Positions 1-4,712 of a stretch of DNA of 7,545 nt are shown here, one piece after another. The stretch spans positions 1 through 7,545 of the forward strand of contig DRTC01000537.1 in the NCBI GenBank assembly GCA_011372345.1. Direction: 5' to 3'. The position numbers and the translations under genes were made by a program. Below the pieces are notes generated by a model, which saw nothing but the letters and a program-made list of their open reading frames with translations, was not told the DNA's origin and did not search any database. The stretch's first letter is position 1. Each line of letters opens with the position of its first letter. Source of the stretch: Candidatus Cloacimonadota bacterium (GTDB lineage: Bacteria; Cloacimonadota; Cloacimonadia; Cloacimonadales; TCS61).

Positions 1-973
1 ATAAAATTTCCCAATGTTTTTCCGTCATCGCACCAAAATCAAAGATCGAAATTCCCTTTGCTCCGGCTGAGATAGAATAATCGATTGATTTCTGTAAAAA
101 TCCAGGTTTTGTTTCGGGAATGAAAAGTCCGGAATACAAAGGTCTTTCTTTTGGAATTGCCTGAATTTCTGATTCAACTGCCTTTTCGATCCACCTTAAA
201 TTTTTCTCATAAAAATTATAATAATTCATCGGAAAAACAGCATCCAGATCCCATTTCGTCCAATCCTGACGCACAAATCTCTTTGCCTGTTCTGGAATAG
301 GAAAAACCGCTGCTGTGATCTTTTTCTGATGCTGATGAACAAGTTTGATGATCTGTTCCACCAAATTCGTCACATTATTAAGCCGGAATTGCAGCCAATC
401 ATTACTGGAAGCAGGATCTTGTAGATCGAGCGGATCGATTCCTGTTTGTTTTTTAAAAGCGTTTCGACAATCATCACAATAACAGAAATCGAATTCAGGA
501 AATTCTCGGTCCTGCTTCAGATCATAAGTTGGCTGGATATATTTCGGCAGGATCACATCCGGATAGCGAATATAATCGAGATGAATGCCATCCAAATCTT
601 CAATTTCAGAAAGATCTTTGATCCAATCCAATATAAATTTCTGAACTTCCGATTTGGTTGGACAAAGCCATTTGTAATAATCTACATAAGGTGGATTGTC
701 TATTGAGGAATTTCCATTTCGACTGATATTATACCAGTCAGGATGATTTTGAAGAAGTTCCTGTTTATTGTGTAATAAAGTGATTATCCAATAATGAACT
801 TCGAGACCAAAATCTTTCGCGATCGGAATAATTTTCTGGATGAATTCTTTTTCCCCGCGGCAGAGAATTCCAATAATGTTTGCTTTCCGGAAAAGTTCAA
901 AATTCTTTTCTAATTCATTTATTGAGAAATGTTTCTCTTGAATCCAGATATAATTTTTTATTTCTTTATTCAT
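1..973 (-). CDS. Glycosyl hydrolase-like TIM-barrel protein (GHL10/DUF187 type), C-terminus cut by window edge
   Basis: An open frame runs from an ATG at 973-971 down to position 1 with no stop, giving 324 residues; the C-terminus lies outside the window. The product resembles the putative glycosidase families grouped as GHL10 (DUF187), which adopt a TIM barrel and are thought to act on carbohydrate. Visible signatures are LDGIHLDYIRYP at residues 127-138 (barrel strand with a conserved Asp-Tyr-x-Arg-Tyr-Pro), a Cys cluster FCYCDDC at 163-169 followed by FKKQTGIDP (173-181), VFPMNYYN at 246-253, and GISIFDFG at 307-314. No signal peptide is seen at the N-terminus, so this form looks cytoplasmic. 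The start is supported by AGGAAG about 3 bases upstream on the minus strand and by an in-frame TGA at about 1019-1021 with no other ATG between. Catalytic activity and substrate are not known for this protein. It is divergent from the other genes and probably unrelated to the efflux locus. Confidence 0.8.
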   Translation of the reverse strand, partial: MNKEIKNYIWIQEKHFSINELEKNFELFRKANIIGILCRGEKEFIQKIIPIAKDFGLEVHYWIITLLHNKQELLQNHPDWYNISRNGNSSIDNPPYVDYYKWLCPTKSEVQKFILDWIKDLSEIEDLDGIHLDYIRYPDVILPKYIQPTYDLKQDREFPEFDFCYCDDCRNAFKKQTGIDPLDLQDPASSNDWLQFRLNNVTNLVEQIIKLVHQHQKKITAAVFPIPEQAKRFVRQDWTKWDLDAVFPMNYYNFYEKNLRWIEKAVESEIQAIPKERPLYSGLFIPETKPGFLQKSIDYSISAGAKGISIFDFGAMTEKHWEIL

Positions 974-1024
974 TGTCTTCCTAAAATCCTTGAAATGGTT
1001 GCAATCTTCATACTTATTTCATAT

Positions 1025-1096
1025 CACCACAATAAATTGCGGTGTAACTCTGATTTCAGAGAAAATTCAGAATAACACCAGATTTTTAGTCTGGTG
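1025..1096. repeat. Cluster of three consecutive palindromes
   Basis: Three inverted repeats lie within 72 bases. The first, 1025-1044, pairs CACCACAAT with ATTGCGGTG (one mismatch, a G-U wobble if transcribed leftward). The second, 1048-1061, is a perfect 6-bp stem CTCTGA/TCAGAG with a 2-base spacer. The third, 1076-1096, is a perfect 7-bp stem CACCAGA/TCTGGTG with a 7-base loop. GGTGT (1041-1045) can also pair with ACACC (1075-1079), enclosing the middle hairpin. This could be a dispersed REP-like element or a structured 5' leader of the leftward gene. No strong T-tract follows on either strand, so a terminator is less likely. Confidence 0.5.
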
Positions 1097-1102
1097 AAAA
1101 AC

Positions 1103-1131
1103 ATCAAACATCATCACCAAAACCGTTTCAA
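1103..1131 (-). promoter_or_regulatory. Candidate sigma-70-like promoter for the glycosidase-like gene
   Basis: On the minus strand, TTGAAA (1131-1126) and TTTGAT (1108-1103) are separated by exactly 17 bases, matching the -35 consensus at 5 of 6 positions and the -10 at 4 of 6. Transcription would begin near 1096, giving a leader of about 120 bases that contains all three palindromes at 1025-1096. In such AT-rich DNA a match of this quality can arise by chance, so this is only a candidate. Confidence 0.3.
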
Positions 1132-1138
1132 CCGTTTA
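1121..1138. repeat. Tandem 9-bp direct repeat, possible operator
   Basis: AACCGTTTC (1121-1129) is followed directly by AACCGTTTA (1130-1138). It overlaps the candidate -35 box of the leftward gene and lies about 130 bases upstream of the rightward ORF at 1267. Short tandem repeats of about one helical turn in a divergent promoter region can be regulator binding sites, but no regulator gene is in the window. Confidence 0.3.
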
Positions 1139-1210
1139 TCTTTTCTCTCGATTACTGTATAAATTTAAAATAAATTCCGACTGTTCCTGTAAAGAAAAAA
1201 AATAAAATAG

Positions 1211-1238
1211 TTGATTAAAAATTAAAGAAATTTTAAAT
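1211..1238 (+). promoter_or_regulatory. Weak candidate promoter for the rightward small ORF
   Basis: TTGATT (1211-1216) and TTAAAT (1233-1238) are spaced by 16 bases, upstream of the start at 1267. Each hexamer matches the sigma-70 consensus at about 4 of 6 positions. An alternative is TATAAA at 1158-1163 with a poorer -35. Both are uncertain because the region is extremely AT-rich. Confidence 0.2.
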
Positions 1239-1266
1239 GCTCTTTGAATATTAAAAAGGAAAATAA

Positions 1267-1548
1267 ATGGAATCAGTATTGAATATAATCAAAGCAAAAG
1301 AAAAATTTCCTTGCAAATTGAACAAATTCGAGGGAGAAACTCTCAAGCAGCATTTTATTTTAGATGAAAATTCAATTAATAAACAGGAAGATAAAAAGGA
1401 TATTTCCTATAAATATTATCAAGAAATAGAAGGTGTTAAATATATTCTGATCGAGGAGTATATGTTTCGGGATCGGGAAACAATTCTGGATATTAAACGA
1501 GCGATCGGAGTGAATTATTATTTGAATAAAGATAGTAAAAATATTTGA
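1267..1548 (+). CDS. Hypothetical small protein, 93 aa
   Basis: The frame starts at ATG 1267 and ends with TGA at 1546-1548. An AAAAAGGA ribosome site lies about 6 bases upstream, which supports translation. The product is rich in Lys, Glu, Ile and Asn, with no signal peptide, membrane segment or cysteine motif (a single Cys at residue 16). The middle part (about 42-54) is very polar. The C-terminal half (IEGVKYILIEEYMFRDRETILDIKRAIGVNYYL, about residues 54-86) alternates hydrophobic and charged residues and could form a small alpha/beta fold. I do not recognise the family. It is followed after 97 bases by another small ORF on the same strand. A non-coding origin cannot be excluded in such AT-rich DNA, but the ribosome site and length favour a gene. 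Confidence 0.55.
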   Translation: MESVLNIIKAKEKFPCKLNKFEGETLKQHFILDENSINKQEDKKDISYKYYQEIEGVKYILIEEYMFRDRETILDIKRAIGVNYYLNKDSKNI

Positions 1549-1601
1549 CTTTAAAACTATAATTTTTTTTTGAATCTTCATTAAGAAAATTTAATTTTAA
1601 T

Positions 1602-1624
1602 GTATTCTTTTTTTGTAAGAATAC
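1602..1624. other. Perfect 8-bp hairpin between the two small ORFs
   Basis: GTATTCTT (1602-1609) pairs perfectly with AAGAATAC (1617-1624) around the 7-base loop TTTTTGT. It ends 21 bases before the ATG at 1646. The following bases (TACTTTG) are not a good T-tract, so it is a poor intrinsic terminator. It may be a leader structure or an mRNA-stabilising hairpin. Confidence 0.35.
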
Positions 1625-1645
1625 TACTTTGAAAAAAGGAATAAA

Positions 1646-1834
1646 ATGATATTAGCAGATAAGAAAAAATATATTCCTAACGGATTACCCTTTCTACAGG
1701 CTCAAATTTTACAGCAAATTTACCTGGATATAAGTAAAAACAATCATACAAAATTAAATGTTATCTCAAAAATTTCAGATTATCCACCACAAAGTAAAAT
1801 CCTGAAACTCTTTCATATATTCCAACAGGATTAA
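1646..1834 (+). CDS. Hypothetical small protein, 62 aa
   Basis: The frame starts at ATG 1646 with AAAAAAGGA about 6 bases upstream and ends in TAA at 1832-1834. The product has a basic N-terminus (residues 5-8, DKKK), a hydrophobic stretch around LPFLQAQILQQIYLDI (14-29), then a polar Asn/Lys segment and a C-terminal amphipathic stretch. There is no clear signal peptide or transmembrane helix. I recognise no family. Its stop codon overlaps the left arm of a stem-loop at 1834-1898, so the ORF may have been shortened by an inserted repeat element, or it may simply end there. It lies 139 bases upstream of the TolC-like gene on the same strand, so co-transcription with the efflux genes is possible but unproven. 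Confidence 0.45.
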   Translation: MILADKKKYIPNGLPFLQAQILQQIYLDISKNNHTKLNVISKISDYPPQSKILKLFHIFQQD

Positions 1835-1898
1835 ATCTCCGTAATGGTCGGAATTTGCAGCCTTAACCATTTCGAAGGTTCAATTTCCTTCGGAGATT
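1834..1898. other. Long imperfect stem-loop overlapping the small ORF's stop codon; repeat or terminator
   Basis: AATCTCCG (1834-1841) pairs perfectly with CGGAGATT (1891-1898). Inside, GGAATTTG (1850-1857) pairs with CAATTTCC (1881-1888) at 7 of 8 positions, and AACC (1865-1868) pairs with GGTT (1877-1880). The bulges are asymmetric. Only a short T-run (1897-1900) follows, so termination would be weak. The nested arms suggest a palindromic repeat element or a leader structure for the TolC-like gene. Confidence 0.4.
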
Positions 1899-1925
1899 TT
1901 GGAAGAATTCCTCTGTTTGTAACTC

Positions 1926-1950
1926 CCAAAACCTTCGGGACAAGGTTTGG
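1926..1950. other. Hairpin just upstream of the TolC-like gene
   Basis: CCAAAACCTT (1926-1935) pairs with AAGGTTTGG (1942-1950) with one bulged A and the loop CGGGAC, followed by TTTC. It ends 23 bases before the ATG at 1974 and just before the ribosome site. The CCTTCGG string in this hairpin also occurs at 1887-1893 in the preceding stem-loop, suggesting both belong to one repeat-derived block spanning about 1834-1950. Confidence 0.4.
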
Positions 1951-1973
1951 TTTCATATAAGGAATAAAAAATT

Positions 1974-3341
1974 ATGAGAAAATCATCTACCTTTTTTATG
2001 ATCCTGCTTTTAATATCTCTACTTCATTCTGAAAAAATAACACTCGAACAAAGCATTGAACTGGCAAAACAAAATAATAAAGAATTGCTTTCAGAGAAAA
2101 ATGCCTTGCAGACAGCAGGCTGGACTCAGAAAAATGCCTTCACAAATTTCCTGCCTAAATTGTCCTTTAATTCAACTGCTATCCGCATCGATAACAACAC
2201 TTATCAAATGGCAAACCAGATGATAGAAATGCCTGTCATATTCAATGGACAGCAAATGATGATCGAAATTCCTGCTGCTGCAATGAGTGGAGGAATTTAC
2301 AAAACTAATTATATGAACAACATCATAGTACAGCAACCTGTCTTCAATGGCGGAAAGACAATTATCGGATATCAGTTAGCAAGACTTGCCAAACAGCAAG
2401 CGTTAAATACTCTCCAAAATAAAGAAAATGACATTGTTTTCCAGGTTGCTGGTACATATTTCAATATTTTAAAATTATCTGATTTGAAGGAACTGGCTGA
2501 AAAAAGTCTTAATTCCTCGAAATCACATTTACAGCTGATCAAGAAGAAATATGAAGTCGGGATCGGACAAAGATCGGATATTCTGCAGTGGCAGGTGAAA
2601 GTAAAAAATGATGAGACTTCGCTGAATGAAATTACCAATAACATTAAAATATTGAAAACAGTCTGGAAAAACCTGCTTGGATTGGAAGAAGATATTTTAA
2701 TGCCGGAAAAAATTCAAACACAAAATTATAATGCGGAAATTCAGGAATATTCTGCTTTAAATTCTGCTGAAATTCAAAACAAATTAAATCTTTATTTGAA
2801 CCAGGTTAAATCCCAAAATCCAAATTTGAAAACACTTGAACTTTCCAGAAAAATGATGAAAAAGAATTATTTGATGGCAAAGGGGAATTTCCTTCCTTCC
2901 TTGAACCTGCAATTTACTTATGAGATCGAGAATGACGATAAATTCGATCTTTCCGGAGAGGAAAACTGGAATCTTGCTGCCGTATTATCAATGCCGTTAT
3001 TCTCCAGCGGAGCGAATTATACTAATCTGAAAAAAACCAAATATGAAATGCTGCAAACTGATTTGATAACTGCATCAGCAAAAGAGAATTTATTATCCGG
3101 AGCGGAAGCAACATTTTATAATCTGATCACTAAAGCCCAATCCTGTGAAAATAATAAATCTGCCCTGGAACTGGCTCAGGAAAATCATAAAATAATCAAT
3201 GAGCTTTTTGAACAGGGAATGGTCACCAATACAGAACTGATCGATGCGGAAATTTTGCTGTTCAGCAGTGAGATGAACTTGATCTCATCGATCTATGATT
3301 TTATTTTGAGTAAATATGAGATGAAGAAATGGACAAATTAA
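1974..3341 (+). CDS. TolC-like outer-membrane efflux channel protein
   Basis: This 455-residue protein is an outer-membrane factor of the TolC family. As a trimer it would form a beta-barrel through the outer membrane and a long alpha-helical tunnel into the periplasm. Residues 1-19 are a signal peptide (basic start, hydrophobic FFMILLLISLL, cleavage likely near HS-EK). The mature part begins KITLEQSIELAKQNN, typical of the family. The internal duplication expected of two OEP repeats is visible: FLPKLSF (59-65) and FLPSLNLQF (306-314), QPVFNGG (121-127) and MPLFSSG (340-346), YEVGIGQRSDIL (193-204) and FEQGMVTNTELID (412-424). Length is normal for the family. A Met-rich insertion lies at about 79-104. 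AAGGA at 1959-1963 lies 10 bases before the start. It is the first of three efflux genes on this strand, and the adaptor follows after 127 bases. No lipobox is present. Substrate cannot be inferred. Confidence 0.93.
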   Translation: MRKSSTFFMILLLISLLHSEKITLEQSIELAKQNNKELLSEKNALQTAGWTQKNAFTNFLPKLSFNSTAIRIDNNTYQMANQMIEMPVIFNGQQMMIEIPAAAMSGGIYKTNYMNNIIVQQPVFNGGKTIIGYQLARLAKQQALNTLQNKENDIVFQVAGTYFNILKLSDLKELAEKSLNSSKSHLQLIKKKYEVGIGQRSDILQWQVKVKNDETSLNEITNNIKILKTVWKNLLGLEEDILMPEKIQTQNYNAEIQEYSALNSAEIQNKLNLYLNQVKSQNPNLKTLELSRKMMKKNYLMAKGNFLPSLNLQFTYEIENDDKFDLSGEENWNLAAVLSMPLFSSGANYTNLKKTKYEMLQTDLITASAKENLLSGAEATFYNLITKAQSCENNKSALELAQENHKIINELFEQGMVTNTELIDAEILLFSSEMNLISSIYDFILSKYEMKKWTN

Positions 3342-3450
3342 CTCACCCTCAATCCCTCTCTTGGGAAGAGAGGGAAGAAATTAAGGAAATCTTTTTTATT
3401 TCCGTTAAAAAACTCCCTTCTCCTTTTTAGGAGAAGGGCTGGGGATGAGG
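3342..3450. repeat. Paired-hairpin intergenic repeat element
   Basis: The element begins at the base after the TolC-like stop codon. Left unit: TCCCTCTCTT (3353-3362) pairs perfectly with AAGAGAGGGA (3366-3375). Right unit: CCCTTCTCCT (3415-3424) pairs perfectly with AGGAGAAGGG (3429-3438). The outer flanks CTCACCCTCAATCCCTCTC (3342-3360) and GAGAAGGGCTGGGGATGAG (3431-3449) are also complementary at 14 of 19 positions. The whole is therefore a large inverted repeat whose arms each hold a hairpin. This C-rich/G-rich architecture resembles dispersed palindromic elements common between genes in several phyla. On the reverse strand it reads as a spurious SPSPKKEK-type peptide, a usual sign of such repeats. 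Confidence 0.7.
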
Positions 3451-3456
3451 TAAAAA

Positions 3457-3462
3457 AAGGAG
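3457..3462 (+). promoter_or_regulatory. Strong ribosome binding site of the adaptor gene
   Basis: AAGGAG lies 6 bases before the ATG at 3469 and fixes that start. It sits only 6 bases beyond the end of the repeat element, so hairpin formation at 3415-3438 could influence its accessibility. Confidence 0.6.
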
Positions 3463-3468
3463 AAAAAA

Positions 3469-4485
3469 ATGCTAAAAAAAATAATCCTGATTTTCTTAAC
3501 AATTATGTTTTTCATAACAGCGTGTGAGAAAAAAACTGAAGAATCATCAGAACAGGAAAAAGAATTTACGGGTGCAAGAAATGTTAAAACAATTACTGCT
3601 GTTCGCAAAGATATTTCAGAATACATCGAATATTCCGGAATGCTGGAAGCAGAAAATGTGATCGATATTACTCCTGCTATTCCAACAATCATCAAAGAGA
3701 TCTTTGTTGATGAAGGAGATATTGTTCATGAAGGTGATCTGCTCGTGAAGATGGATGATTCAAGTTTGATCCAGGCTGTTGCCCAGGTCGGGAATCTTGA
3801 AAAAAATTACAATCGTATGCTCGAATTGAAAAAAAGCGGTTCCATTGATGAAAAGACTTTTGAAGAAGTGGAAACTGCCTACAAAATAGCGAAATCCAAT
3901 TTTGAGTTTTTACTGGAAAACACGGAAATCAAAGCACCATTTGACGGAATGATCACGCTCGTCTCCCAGAAAGAAGGTGAAACTTTCAATTCGATGATGA
4001 ATCCGGTTCTAATTCGTTTGATGAACCTGAATAAGATAAAAGTTAAAGTGAATATTTCCGAACGAGATATTTCCAAACTGAAAAAAGGACAGCAGGCAGT
4101 TATTAATATCGATAGCGAAACGGAATCAGATTTTATCGGAAAGATATCCTTTATATCTCCCGAAGCTGATCGCTTCTCCGGTACTTTTTTATGCGAAATA
4201 ACTCTAAATAATCCGGAAAATATTCTTAAACATAACCAGTTCTGCCGAATTAGACTTCTAACAAAAACCAGGAAAAATGTGATCGCTCTCCCTCATTCTG
4301 CAATTTTAAATTCTAATGAGATATTTCTTGTTCGGAATAATGTAGCAAAGATGAAAACTGTTAGAACCGGAATAGAAAATGAAGAAGAAATAGAGATCAT
4401 TTCCGGGATCGAGGAAAATGAAGAAGCAATCATCGAAGGTAATATCGGTTTGCGGGATAATGGTGAAGTTCGGATCAACCATTAA
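3469..4485 (+). CDS. RND efflux periplasmic adaptor subunit (membrane fusion lipoprotein, HlyD/AcrA type)
   Basis: This 338-residue adaptor would link the RND pump to the TolC-like channel across the periplasm. Residues 1-18 form a lipoprotein signal with lipobox ITAC, so Cys19 should be acylated and anchor the protein in the inner membrane. A charged linker (20-34) follows. The two halves of the biotinyl-lipoyl-like domain are visible: VDEGDIVHEGDLLVKMD (80-96) and IKAPFDGMITLVSQKEGE (154-171). Between them is a short alpha-hairpin (about 98-150, including LKKSGSIDEKTFEEVETAYKIAKSNFE). The beta-barrel domain covers about 188-265 and the membrane-proximal domain the rest (VIALPHSAIL 271-280). 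Length is slightly short for the family and the hairpin is compact. AAGGAG 6 bases upstream fixes the start. The RND permease begins 227 bases downstream on the same strand. Confidence 0.92.
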   Translation: MLKKIILIFLTIMFFITACEKKTEESSEQEKEFTGARNVKTITAVRKDISEYIEYSGMLEAENVIDITPAIPTIIKEIFVDEGDIVHEGDLLVKMDDSSLIQAVAQVGNLEKNYNRMLELKKSGSIDEKTFEEVETAYKIAKSNFEFLLENTEIKAPFDGMITLVSQKEGETFNSMMNPVLIRLMNLNKIKVKVNISERDISKLKKGQQAVINIDSETESDFIGKISFISPEADRFSGTFLCEITLNNPENILKHNQFCRIRLLTKTRKNVIALPHSAILNSNEIFLVRNNVAKMKTVRTGIENEEEIEIISGIEENEEAIIEGNIGLRDNGEVRINH

Positions 4486-4501
4486 GAACATGAAGAAAAT
4501 A

Positions 4502-4692
4502 GCCACAAACAAGTACAGAAAACACAAAAATTATATGATGATTCGAGTTCAGAAGAGCGAAGCGAAACTGGACTTGAATCGGGAGAGCAGTTAAGATTTT
4601 TAACTGAATTCCATCTAACTGAAGTTGATGAAGTCCAGTCACATTTTTCTTATCCATGTTAATCCGTGAAATCCGTGAGCAAAAATCCGCGG
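4502..4692. repeat. Complex intergenic repeat with hairpins and ATCCGTG direct repeats
   Basis: The gap between adaptor and permease holds several structures. GATTCGAGTTCAG (4540-4552) pairs along all 13 positions with CTGGACTTGAATC (4568-4580), using two G-U wobbles. CAGTTAA (4588-4594) pairs perfectly with TTAACTG (4600-4606). Four related heptamers occur near the right end: ATCCATG at 4652, ATCCGTG at 4662 and 4671, ATCCGCG at 4685. The left end is an A/C-rich stretch with repeated ACA-type units (4502-4530). CTGGACTT (4568-4575) can alternatively pair with AAGTCCAG (4631-4638). The pattern resembles dispersed intergenic repeats seen in environmental bacterial genomes; copy number cannot be checked from this window. 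Confidence 0.55.
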
Positions 4693-4712
4693 CAAATAAA
4701 AGGAATTAAATA

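Noticed and set aside
446..706. 86-aa plus-strand ORF
   Set aside because: It lies wholly inside the glycosidase-like gene on the opposite strand, whose frame shows clear family motifs; no ribosome site supports it.
1025..1138. Possible CRISPR-like array from the repeated CACCA and CATCA motifs
   Set aside because: The units are short palindromes of differing sequence without constant repeat and spacer lengths, and no cas gene is present.
1602..1624. Intrinsic terminator after the 93-aa ORF
   Set aside because: The stem is AT-rich and is not followed by a run of T on either strand.
3353..3375. Intrinsic terminator after the TolC-like gene
   Set aside because: The stem is strong, but the T-rich stretch begins about 16 bases after it rather than immediately, and the adaptor gene follows with a good ribosome site.
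3405..3695. 96-aa minus-strand ORF overlapping the adaptor gene start
   Set aside because: It is antisense to a well-supported adaptor gene, and its C-terminal SPSPKKEK-type peptide is the translation of the intergenic repeat.
4490..4594. 34-codon plus-strand ORF (MKKIATNKYRKHK...) after the adaptor gene
   Set aside because: It has no ribosome site, starts 4 bases after the adaptor stop and translates the repeat element; more likely chance.
4475..4657. 60-aa minus-strand ORF in the adaptor-permease gap
   Set aside because: It consists almost entirely of the repeat block and has no recognisable protein features.
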